Of a stretch of 39,086 nt of DNA, positions 16,022 through 23,155 are shown piece after piece. Source of the stretch: Kribbella antibiotica (GTDB taxonomy: Bacteria > Actinomycetota > Actinomycetes > Propionibacteriales > Kribbellaceae); NCBI RefSeq assembly GCF_004349055.1, contig NZ_SMKX01000072.1:1-39086 (forward strand), given 5' to 3'. The position numbers and the translations under genes are program-made. Position 1 is the stretch's first letter. Every line of letters begins with the position of its first letter. Below the pieces are notes generated by a model that was given only the letters and a program-made list of their open reading frames with translations, had not been told where the DNA came from and searched no databases.

Positions 16022-16090
16022 TCCGGTCCACCCGCGGCGCCCGATCGCGCACTACATCGGCGCGCTTCTTCACGCCGCGGGTGGACCGGA
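16022..16090. terminator. 18-bp perfect inverted repeat between P4 and P5
   Basis: The arms 16022-16039 and 16073-16090 are perfectly complementary over 18 bp (core CCACCCGCGG / CCGCGGGTGG) around a 33-base loop. The repeat begins 7 bases after P4's stop and ends 13 bases before P5. It probably terminates the P1-P4 transcript. No target duplication or transposase suggests a mobile element. Confidence 0.65.
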
Positions 16091-16103
16091 CGCACGCTGC
16101 AGT

Positions 16104-17162
16104 ATGCGGATGACACGAGTGGTTGCGGCGCTTCTGACAGTGCCGTTGGTGGGCCTGGCGCTCAACGCCCCCACCGCGCAGGCAGACCCGGACCCGAACC
16201 TGACGGTCACGGAAGCCAGGATCCCCAGGACGACACCGGTTTTGGTGTCGTCACTCAACACTGTGCCGGTGACCGTCGAGGTCGACGCGAAGTACACCTG
16301 GCCCGACGCCGACCCGAACATGACGTTGTTCGCGACCCTGGAGCGCTCCGCTGGTACGGGACAGCTGAAGTACCTCTTCACCACTCCGCTCACGCGCTAC
16401 GCCGGGACCACGCAGAACGGCAAGTGGCGTGGCATCGTGAACGTACCGTCGACGGCGAACGGGAAGTTCAAACTCACCGGCGTGATGGTCGGCGCCTTCT
16501 GGCCCGGCAGCGGCGGCATGACCACCGAGACCCCGGTCCCGAACCCGCCGGAACTGACGGTGAACGGCACCAACCAGCCGAAGATCACCGCCCGGGTGCT
16601 TCCGGATCCGGTCCCGTTCAACACCGGCTTCTCGATCCGCTGGTCAGTGATCAACGGCCAGACCGGCAAGCCGTACGGTTCGAGACTGAAGGTCGCGCTG
16701 GAAGGCGACAGCGGCTGTGTGGAGAGCTTCGGCGGTTCGAACGCCCTGACCGACACTCAGGGCTACGTCACCAAGGCTTATCCGGCCTCCGCCGCGCTGC
16801 AGGGAAACTGTCTGCTGCTCCCCGGCAACCCGGCGCCCAACGGCTGGCTGAGCGTGGTCGTCAGTCGCCCCGGCATCGTCTCCGCGACTCCGTCCAGGAC
16901 CAGCGCACCGGTCGGCGCGATCGTGCCGGTCAACGGCATCGTGGCCGGCGCGCCGTCGCACTGCCCCGTCCATCTGCAACGCCTGTACGGCGCAACCGCG
17001 TGGCGCAACGTCGGCACCGGGATCGTCAACCAGGGCAGCGGCCGCTTCACGGTGAACGCACAACCGGCGTACAAGGGAAACATCCCGTACCGGGTGTCCT
17101 TCCCGGCCTGCTACCAGTTCCGGGCCGGCGTCAGCAAGACCTTCATCATCAAGGGAGTCTGA
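16104..17162 (+). CDS. Tandem secreted protein P5
   Basis: 352 residues from ATG 16104 (ATG 16110 also possible); neither has a clear ribosome-binding site, unlike copies inside a block. The signal peptide ends NAPTAQA. P5 and P6 are the most alike pair, sharing DPNLTVTEARI/QTRI, SSLNTVPVTVEVDAKY, NGKWRG, STANGKFKLTGVMVG and CVESFGG, which implies a recent duplication. D2 has PVPFNTGFSIRWSVINGQTGKPYGSRLKV; cysteines at SGCVES, GNCLLL, SHCPVH, PACYQF. The last codons read AAGGGAGTCTGA, providing GGAG for P6. Confidence 0.78.
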   Translation: MRMTRVVAALLTVPLVGLALNAPTAQADPDPNLTVTEARIPRTTPVLVSSLNTVPVTVEVDAKYTWPDADPNMTLFATLERSAGTGQLKYLFTTPLTRYAGTTQNGKWRGIVNVPSTANGKFKLTGVMVGAFWPGSGGMTTETPVPNPPELTVNGTNQPKITARVLPDPVPFNTGFSIRWSVINGQTGKPYGSRLKVALEGDSGCVESFGGSNALTDTQGYVTKAYPASAALQGNCLLLPGNPAPNGWLSVVVSRPGIVSATPSRTSAPVGAIVPVNGIVAGAPSHCPVHLQRLYGATAWRNVGTGIVNQGSGRFTVNAQPAYKGNIPYRVSFPACYQFRAGVSKTFIIKGV

Positions 17163-17163
17163 T

Positions 17164-18225
17164 ATGCGCACCCGAGTACTGGCGGCGCTCCTGGTGACTC
17201 CGCTGGCGGCCCTGGTCCTGAGCGCACCCGCCGCGCAAGCCGCACCGGACCCGAACCTGACGGTCACGCAGACGCGAATCATCAGGACGACGCCGGTCGC
17301 GGTGTCGTCACTCAACACGGTGCCGGTGACGGTCGAGGTCGACGCGAAGTACGCCTGGCCCGACGCCGGCCCCGGTACGACGCTCTGGGCGATCCTGCAC
17401 CGCTCGGCCGGCACCGGTCAGCTGCAGTACCTGTTCACGATGCCGCTGACGAAGTACGAGGGAACCGTCCAGAACGGCAAGTGGCGCGGTGTCGTGAACG
17501 CGCCGTCGACGGCGAACGGCAAGTTCCAGCTGACCGGCGTGATGGTCGGCCAGTTCTCGCCTGGCAGTGGTGACATGACCGATCCGACCCCGGTCACTGA
17601 CGGCCCGGTCCTGACCGTGAACGGCACCAACATCCCGAAGCTGACCGCCCGCGTCCTGCCGGACCCGGTCCCGTTCGGCAAGGGCTACTCGATCCGCTGG
17701 TCGGTCATCAACGGATCGACCGGCAAGCCCTACGGCACCCGGCTGAAGGTCTGGCTGGCCAATGACAACGGGTGTGTCGAGAGCTTCGGTGGCCCGAGCT
17801 ACCTGACCGATACGAACGGCTACGTGACCAAGGCTTACAGGTCGACCGACGGCGGCTACCTGAACTGCCTGCAGATCCCCGCCGAACCGTCCCCGGCCGC
17901 GTTCCTGTCGCTGTTCGTCAACCGCCCCGTCCGCCCCACGGTCGTCTCGGCCACGCCGTCGAAGACGAGCGCTCCGGTCGGCGCGGTCGTCCCGGTGAAC
18001 GGCACGGTGTCCAATGCGCCGGCGAACTGCCCGGTCAACCTGCAACGCCTGTACGGCGCGACCGCCTGGCGCAACGTCGGTACGGCGAACGTCCGGCAGA
18101 GCGGCCGGTTCACGGTGAACGCCCAACCGGCGTACAAGGGGAACATCCCTTACCGGGTGTCGTTCCCGGCCTGCTCCAACTACAAGGCCGCTGTCAGCAA
18201 GACCTTCACGATTCGCGGCACCTGA
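17164..18225 (+). CDS. Tandem secreted protein P6
   Basis: 353 residues, ATG 1 base after P5's stop, using P5's terminal GGAG. Signal peptide MRTRVLAALLVTPLAALVLSAPAAQA. A close sister of P5; differences cluster in the D1-D2 linker and in the loop after the second D2 cysteine (LNCLQIPAEPSPAAFLSLFVNRPVRP). Cysteines at NGCVES, LNCLQI, ANCPVN and PACSNY. It ends FTIRGT with GGCACC in place of GGAG, and P7 has its own upstream element, so the P5-P6 block ends here. Confidence 0.8.
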   Translation: MRTRVLAALLVTPLAALVLSAPAAQAAPDPNLTVTQTRIIRTTPVAVSSLNTVPVTVEVDAKYAWPDAGPGTTLWAILHRSAGTGQLQYLFTMPLTKYEGTVQNGKWRGVVNAPSTANGKFQLTGVMVGQFSPGSGDMTDPTPVTDGPVLTVNGTNIPKLTARVLPDPVPFGKGYSIRWSVINGSTGKPYGTRLKVWLANDNGCVESFGGPSYLTDTNGYVTKAYRSTDGGYLNCLQIPAEPSPAAFLSLFVNRPVRPTVVSATPSKTSAPVGAVVPVNGTVSNAPANCPVNLQRLYGATAWRNVGTANVRQSGRFTVNAQPAYKGNIPYRVSFPACSNYKAAVSKTFTIRGT

Positions 18226-18226
18226 G

Positions 18227-18268
18227 TTCTGGTCTAGTGGGGTGCGCCGGAGGCCTCATCCTTGGAGC
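18227..18268 (+). promoter_or_regulatory. P7 upstream element, copy of the P1 element
   Basis: These 42 bases align gap-free with 11804-11845 before P1, including GGTCTAGT and GGAGGC, and end exactly at the P7 start as the other copy ends at the P1 start. This suggests that a whole transcription unit, promoter included, was duplicated. Confidence 0.45.
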
Positions 18269-19303
18269 ATGAACAACCGACGCTTGCTCGCGGCGCTCCT
18301 CGCAGCCCCGCTGACGGTTATGACTCTCGGTACGGCGACCGCCGCGCAGGCGGCCGTTCCGCACCTGCAGGTGGACTCGCTGGTGCTGAGTCGCGGCAGT
18401 GTCGCTGTCTCCTCGCTCAACACCGTGCCGGTGACGATCACGCTGGAAGGCTCGACCACGACAAGCGACTACAGCACCTACTACGTCGAGTTCGACCGGA
18501 CGGCGGGCACCGGTCCGGACAAAGAGCTGTACTCGACGTCGCTCAAGCTGATCAAGGGCACGATCAACGACGGCACCTGGCAGGGCGTGGTGAACGTCCC
18601 GTCGACGGTGAACGGCACGATGAAGGCCGTCGCGGTGCTCGGAGGCAGTCACCCCTACGGCTGCTCGCAGTGCAACTTCGACAAGGTGGCCGATGTCGAC
18701 GGGCCGGCGCTGGTGGTGAACGGGGTGCACATCCCGAAGGTCACCGGCACCGCGACGCCGGCCGCCGTACCGGTGGGCAAGCCGGTGACGATCAAGTGGA
18801 AGATCATCGACTCGCAGACCGGTAAGCCGTACGGCACCAAGCTCAAGACGCTCGTCGCGACCGAAAGCGCTTGCGCCGACGGTATGCTCAGCGCCGCGCT
18901 GTCCGATGTCAACGGCGTGGTGACGATCAACGAGAAGTCGAACCAGGGGCTGTACTGCTTCGGCTTCCCCGGCAACCCGGCTCCGTTCTACCGGACCGCC
19001 ATCGGGGTCGACAGCGTGCCCGTCATCACGGCCGCGCCGGCCAAGACGAGCGCTCCGGTCGGCACCGTCGTACCGGTGAACGGCACGGTCGCCTACGCCG
19101 CCGGCTGCAAGGTCAACCTGCAGCGTCTGTACGGCGCCAGCGCCTGGCGCACTGTCGGTACGTCGACCGTTCGCACCAGCGCGCGCTTCACCCTCACTGC
19201 GCAGCCGTCGGTCAAGGGCAACAACACCTACCGCGCGCAGTTCCCGGTCTGCAACAACTTCGTGGCCGGTGTCAGCAAAACCTTTACGATCAAGGGGATC
19301 TGA
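18269..19303 (+). CDS. Tandem secreted protein P7, with an extra CxxC
   Basis: 344 residues from ATG 18269; the earlier in-frame start at 18242 would cut into the upstream element. Signal peptide MNNRRLLAALLAAPLTVMTLGTATAAQA, close to P1's NTRRILAALLAAPL. Beyond the four family cysteines (SACADG, LYCFGF, AGCKVN, PVCNNF), D1 ends with GCSQC, a CxxC shared only with P8. D1 carries SSLNTVPVTITL and GTWQGVVNVPSTVNGTMKAVAV. The last codons (GGGGATCTGA) supply the ribosome-binding site for P8, overlapping as TGATG. Confidence 0.8.
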   Translation: MNNRRLLAALLAAPLTVMTLGTATAAQAAVPHLQVDSLVLSRGSVAVSSLNTVPVTITLEGSTTTSDYSTYYVEFDRTAGTGPDKELYSTSLKLIKGTINDGTWQGVVNVPSTVNGTMKAVAVLGGSHPYGCSQCNFDKVADVDGPALVVNGVHIPKVTGTATPAAVPVGKPVTIKWKIIDSQTGKPYGTKLKTLVATESACADGMLSAALSDVNGVVTINEKSNQGLYCFGFPGNPAPFYRTAIGVDSVPVITAAPAKTSAPVGTVVPVNGTVAYAAGCKVNLQRLYGASAWRTVGTSTVRTSARFTLTAQPSVKGNNTYRAQFPVCNNFVAGVSKTFTIKGI

Positions 19304-20325
19304 TGCGAATCCTGGCAAGTGTTCTGGCGGCTCCGTTGCTGCTCGGTGTGCTCGCGCCGACGGCGCAGGCGGCCGATCCTCAGCTAAAGATCGAGTCGAT
19401 CGTGCTGAGCCGCCCGAGTGTGGCGGTCTCGTCACTGAACACCGTGCCGGTCACGATCACGATGAAGGCCACCGCCAAGCCCAGCGAATACGAGACGTAC
19501 CACGTCAACTTCGAGCGAGTGGCCGGCAGCGGCCCCAAGGACGACCTGTACTCGATGCCGCTGAAACTGATCGCGGGATCGCAGACCGACGGCACCTGGC
19601 AGGGAGTGGTGAACGTGCCGTCGACGGTCAACGGCACGATCAAGGCGACCCGGGTGCTCGCCGGCGGCTACTTCCTCGGGTGCTCCCAGTGCAGTGACGA
19701 GTACCCGGTCGCTGTCGATGGACCGCCGCTGGTGGTGAACGGGGTGCACGTCCCGAAGGTGACCGTGACCTCCACCCCGAAGGTGGTGCCGTTCGACTCG
19801 CCGTTCTCGCTCAAGTGGACGATCACCGATTCGCAGACCGGCAAGCCGTACGGCACCAGGCTCAAGGTGATGCTGCGCGAGGACAACCAGTGCGTCGAGG
19901 GCGACTTCACCACGTGGACGCTGACCGACACCGCCGGCTCGATCACCAAGAAGTACCCGGCCGGCAGCTACGTCATCTGCGGCATGGTCCCCGGCGAACC
20001 GGCCCCGATTCTCAACGTCGGCGTCGGTCCCAACCGGCCAGGCATCGTCTCCGCCACCCCGACCCGGACCAGCGCTCCGGTCGGCACAGTCGTACCGGTG
20101 AATGGCACGGTGCGGTCGGGATACAAGTGCCCGGTCAACCTCCAACGCCTGTACGGCGCCACCGCGTGGCGGACCGTCGGCACTGCCACGGTGCGTCAGA
20201 GCAGCCGCTTCACCGTGAACGCTCAGCCGGCGTACAAGGGCAAGATCCCTTACCGGGCCCAGCTTCCCGCCTGCTACGAGATCCAGGCCGGCGTCAGCAA
20301 GACCTTCTACATCACGGGCACCTAA
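19303..20325 (+). CDS. Tandem secreted protein P8, with an extra CxxC
   Basis: 340 residues, ATG sharing one base with P7's stop. Signal peptide MRILASVLAAPLLLGVLAPTAQA. Sister of P7: both have GCSQC late in D1, GTWQGVVNVPSTVNGT, and a DGPxLVVNGVHxPKVT linker. Cysteines at NQCVEG, VICGMV, YKCPVN and PACYEI. D3 is nearly the family consensus (VNLQRLYGATAWRTVGTATVRQSSRFTVNAQPAYKG). It ends FYITGT with GGCACC and no GGAG. The next copy is separated by a fossil fragment rather than being coupled. Confidence 0.8.
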   Translation: MRILASVLAAPLLLGVLAPTAQAADPQLKIESIVLSRPSVAVSSLNTVPVTITMKATAKPSEYETYHVNFERVAGSGPKDDLYSMPLKLIAGSQTDGTWQGVVNVPSTVNGTIKATRVLAGGYFLGCSQCSDEYPVAVDGPPLVVNGVHVPKVTVTSTPKVVPFDSPFSLKWTITDSQTGKPYGTRLKVMLREDNQCVEGDFTTWTLTDTAGSITKKYPAGSYVICGMVPGEPAPILNVGVGPNRPGIVSATPTRTSAPVGTVVPVNGTVRSGYKCPVNLQRLYGATAWRTVGTATVRQSSRFTVNAQPAYKGKIPYRAQLPACYEIQAGVSKTFYITGT

Positions 20326-20333
20326 ATCTGATG

Positions 20334-20369
20334 TCGACGACCAAGCCGTTCACGATCACAGGAGTCTGA
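20334..20369 (+). pseudogene. Fossil 3' end of a tenth paralogue
   Basis: These bases translate as STTKPFTITGV and a stop, the family's C-terminus. From TTCACG at 20349 through the double ATG, 26 bases are identical to the P1/P2 junction (12869-12894). The rest of the copy is missing. It probably remains after unequal crossing-over deleted a gene, and it still supplies GGAG to P9. Confidence 0.7.
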
Positions 20370-21373
20370 TGATGAAGAAGACGTTGCTTGCCATGGCCGT
20401 GGTGTCGCTGGTCGGGGCGGTGCTCGCGCCTGCTCCGGCGTTGGCCGGTCCGGATTCGGAGATCACCACTGCCACCATGAACAAGACGAGTGTCGCCGTG
20501 GCCGGGCTGAACACGGTGCCGGTGACCATCACGGTCACTGGCGACTTCCCTGGGGCCTGGGTGCTCGCGACCTTGAAGCGGACCAGCGGCAGTGTGCTCA
20601 AGACCAACTATCTGTACGCGGAGCTGGCGAAGGTCTCGGAGGGGACCTGGAAGGGCAACATCAACGTGCCGTCGACCGCCGACGGAACCTTCAAGGTCCT
20701 GGGATTCGAGGCGGGCAACTTCGCGGGTATCCGGGAGAACCCGGGCTCCGAACCGACGCCGCCGCCGACCCCGATGACGCTGGCGGTGCAGGGCAGCCAC
20801 CAGCCGAAGATCACCTCGACGACCAACCCGAAGGTGGCCCCGGAAGGGACGCCGTACACGACCACCTGGCGCGTCCTCGACGAGCAGACCGGTAAGCCGT
20901 ACGGCACCCGGCTCACGGTCGGCCTCGGGACGGGGGAGGTGGGCTGTGGCTGGAAGGGGACGGCGACCAAGACCGACACCAACGGTGCGCTCGTGGTGAA
21001 GTACCGCGGCAGCGAAGAGACCACTTGCCTGAACATCCCCGGTGATCCCACCTCGCTCTACGCAATGCCCTCGGCCCCGCTGCGCCCGCGGAGCGTGTCG
21101 GCCACCCCGGCGAAGGCCAGCGCGCCGGTGGGCACGTTCGTCAACGTGAACGGCTCGGCGACCATCGCGTCGGGTTGCGCGGTCTGGCTGCAACGCCTGT
21201 ACGGCGCAACGCAGTGGCGCAACGTCAATTCCGCGACTGTCCGGGCCAGTGGCCGATTCACGCTGATCGCGACTCCGGCGTACAAGGGCAAGATCCCGTA
21301 CCGCGCCCTGGTGCCGGAGTGTGGCTGGGGAGCGGCCGCCACCAGCAAGCCGTTCACGATCACCGGACTCTGA
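20369..21373 (+). CDS. Tandem secreted protein P9
   Basis: 334 residues; ATG 20369 or 20372, behind the GGAG of the fossil copy. Signal peptide MMKKTLLAMAVVSLVGAVLAPAPALA. The shortest copy: D1 is compact (ITVTGDFPGAWVLATLKRTSGSVLKTNYLYAEL). D2 has APEGTPYTTTWRVLDEQTGKPYGTRLTVGLGTG, and cysteines at VGCGWK, TTCLNI, SGCAVW and PECGWG keep the pattern. D3 departs at AVWLQRLYGATQWRNVNSATVRASGRF, close to P1. Its junction with the fossil matches the P1/P2 junction, so its 5' flank likely derives from that block. It ends the array, with no GGAG at its end. Confidence 0.8.
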   Translation: MMKKTLLAMAVVSLVGAVLAPAPALAGPDSEITTATMNKTSVAVAGLNTVPVTITVTGDFPGAWVLATLKRTSGSVLKTNYLYAELAKVSEGTWKGNINVPSTADGTFKVLGFEAGNFAGIRENPGSEPTPPPTPMTLAVQGSHQPKITSTTNPKVAPEGTPYTTTWRVLDEQTGKPYGTRLTVGLGTGEVGCGWKGTATKTDTNGALVVKYRGSEETTCLNIPGDPTSLYAMPSAPLRPRSVSATPAKASAPVGTFVNVNGSATIASGCAVWLQRLYGATQWRNVNSATVRASGRFTLIATPAYKGKIPYRALVPECGWGAAATSKPFTITGL

Positions 21374-21409
21374 GCTTGCCGACGGTTGGGGTGCGTGGGT
21401 TAGCCTGAG

Positions 21410-21428
21410 TTAGGTAGACCTAACTTAC
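21410..21428. promoter_or_regulatory. Iron box of the DtxR/IdeR/DmdR type
   Basis: This 19-bp window (TTAGGTAGACCTAACTTAC) matches the consensus TTAGGTTAGCCTAACCTAA at 14 positions. It also contains the perfect dyad GTTAGGT-AG-ACCTAAC (21409-21424). It lies 14 bases before the siderophore-interacting protein gene, so iron-dependent repression is likely. Confidence 0.7.
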
Positions 21429-21442
21429 GCTTCGAGAGGACC

Positions 21443-22282
21443 ATGGCTGTGGCCACCCCCGCACCCCGCCGTAACCGCACCTGTCAGCGGGCCGTGGTCC
21501 GTCGTACCGAGCGGATCACGCCCCACATGATCAGAGTGGTGCTCACCGCCGACGACTTCGTCGACAACGGCACCAGCGATCACTACGTGAAACTGCAGTT
21601 CGGCAAGCCCGGCGTCGAGTACCCGGAGCCGCTCGATCTGGGCGTGGTCCGGGAGACGCTTCCGTCCGATCAGTGGCCGACGAGCCGGACCTACACGGTC
21701 CGCAGCTTCGACACTGCATCCAAAGAGCTGACGATCGACTTCGTTCACCACGGCGACGAGGGCATTGCCGGGCCGTGGGCCGCGGCGGCCCAGCCGGGGG
21801 ATGTCCTTTGGTACAGCGGCCCGGGTGGCGGCTACGCGCCGGAGGAGGCCGCCGTCCTGCACCTGCTGGTCGGCGACGAGAGCGCACTGCCGGCGATCGG
21901 CGCGGCGATCGAGCAGCTGCCGCCGGGCGCGAAGGCGACGGTGTTCGTCGAGGTCGAGGACGAGACCGAGGAGCAGAAGTTCAGCGGCTCCGGTGACGTC
22001 GACCTGACCTGGTTCCACCGTGCCACGAGCAGCGAGGCCCGGGGGGACAGCCTGGTCGCGGCCGTTGAGGGGCTCACGCTGCCCGAGGGCGACGTGCAGG
22101 TGTTCGTGCACGGTGAGGCCGGGTTCGTCCTGCGGATCCGCAAGCACCTGTTCAACGATCGCGGCCTGCCGCGTGACCGCGTCTCGATCTCCGGCTACTG
22201 GCGGATCGGCAAGAACGAGGACGGCTGGCAGGCCGAGAAGGCCGAGACCGCGGCCAAGGAACGCGCCGCGGCCGGTAGTTAG
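21443..22282 (+). CDS. Siderophore-interacting FAD/NAD(P)H ferric reductase (ViuB type)
   Basis: 279 residues, ATG behind GAGAGGA. The FAD-binding beta-barrel carries RTYTVRSF (Arg82 to Arg87), the family's flavin motif, and DFVHHGDEGIAGPWAAAAQPGD. The nucleotide-binding half has LLVGDESALPAIGAAIEQLP (about 141-160), and the C-terminus has SGYWRIGKNEDGW. Members reduce ferric siderophores in the cytoplasm to free the iron. The iron box upstream fits. No siderophore transport or synthesis gene is nearby, so it probably serves complexes imported elsewhere. Its stop overlaps that of the next, leftward gene by 4 bp. Confidence 0.92.
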   Translation: MAVATPAPRRNRTCQRAVVRRTERITPHMIRVVLTADDFVDNGTSDHYVKLQFGKPGVEYPEPLDLGVVRETLPSDQWPTSRTYTVRSFDTASKELTIDFVHHGDEGIAGPWAAAAQPGDVLWYSGPGGGYAPEEAAVLHLLVGDESALPAIGAAIEQLPPGAKATVFVEVEDETEEQKFSGSGDVDLTWFHRATSSEARGDSLVAAVEGLTLPEGDVQVFVHGEAGFVLRIRKHLFNDRGLPRDRVSISGYWRIGKNEDGWQAEKAETAAKERAAAGS

Positions 22283-23016
22283 GCTTTTGCGGTACGGCGG
22301 TGGTCCAGCAGCTCGATCAGGATCGCCGCCTCGTTCGTCGGCAGCACCCAGTCCTCGCCCGACGCCTGCAGGATCACTGCCGGTCCAGGGGTCCCGCCAA
22401 CCGTGATGGCGATCGGGAACTTGAGCCGCTCGGCCCCACTCAGCGACGCCTCGAACGTCCCCGTGATCGCGCTCAACGGATAACTCCGCGACTGGTGCTC
22501 ACCCCGCGCGGTCGGCGTACTGCGGATCTCGATCGTGTCCGCCCCGAGCAGGACCGTCCCGCGCGTCAGCCCGCGGAGCAGGAACATCAGCTCGTACGGC
22601 GATTCCGCCAGCTCGGGCATGACCGGAACCAGCAACACCTGGTTTGCCCGCCGAGCCAGCAGGATCCCGACCAGCAGCCCGAAGGCCGCCGCCGGGAGCG
22701 CGGCGATCACCCCGAGGAGCAGAGCTGTCACCCACCACATCCCGTTCACCAGCGGATAGACCACCGCGGTCACCGCCGCCACCGCGCCGAACAGCCCGCC
22801 GACTCCGGGCCACCACCGCGGCTGATAGCGATGTCGCGGCAGCAGATACAACCCCAGCCCCAGCATCGCGACCGGCACCGCACACACGATCCATCCCGCC
22901 GCCGGCCCGCGCGAACTCACCAACGCCACGATCGCCAGCAGCACGACGGGAATCCCGACGTATACGCCCGCCACGATGCGCTGTACCCGCCGATGCCGGC
23001 GCTCCATCTCAGTCAC
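22279..23016 (-). CDS. Four-helix membrane protein with cytoplasmic C-terminal domain
   Basis: 245 residues if GTG 23016 starts; ATG 23007 is an alternative, and a longer frame to 23142 would run into the divergent promoter. I do not recognise a named family. Four hydrophobic segments follow each other (IVAGVYVGIPVVLLAIVALV, WIVCAVPVAMLGLGLYLL, GVGGLFGAVAAVTAVVYPLV, WVTALLLGVIAALPAAAFGLLVGILL). About 120 soluble, beta-rich residues follow (LLGADTIEIRSTPTARGEHQSRSYPLSAITGTF...), similar in style to PH-like domains of actinomycete membrane proteins. It is convergent with the siderophore gene and divergent from the kinase gene. Confidence 0.6.
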   Translation of the reverse strand: MTEMERRHRRVQRIVAGVYVGIPVVLLAIVALVSSRGPAAGWIVCAVPVAMLGLGLYLLPRHRYQPRWWPGVGGLFGAVAAVTAVVYPLVNGMWWVTALLLGVIAALPAAAFGLLVGILLARRANQVLLVPVMPELAESPYELMFLLRGLTRGTVLLGADTIEIRSTPTARGEHQSRSYPLSAITGTFEASLSGAERLKFPIAITVGGTPGPAVILQASGEDWVLPTNEAAILIELLDHRRTAKA

Positions 23017-23155
23017 GTGGATGAACCTAGCGGACCGCCACCACTCACCAACTCGCGTAGCGGCCGCCTCTTCACGCTCAACGACCGTCCGATGACCGCC
23101 CGCATCGGCACTTAATGAGTGGGGGCGGTCCGCCCTGGCCATCTACCGTGGCGGG

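Noticed and set aside
16022..16090. Inverted repeat as ends of a miniature transposon
   Set aside because: No flanking target duplication, and its position just past P4's stop fits a terminator better.
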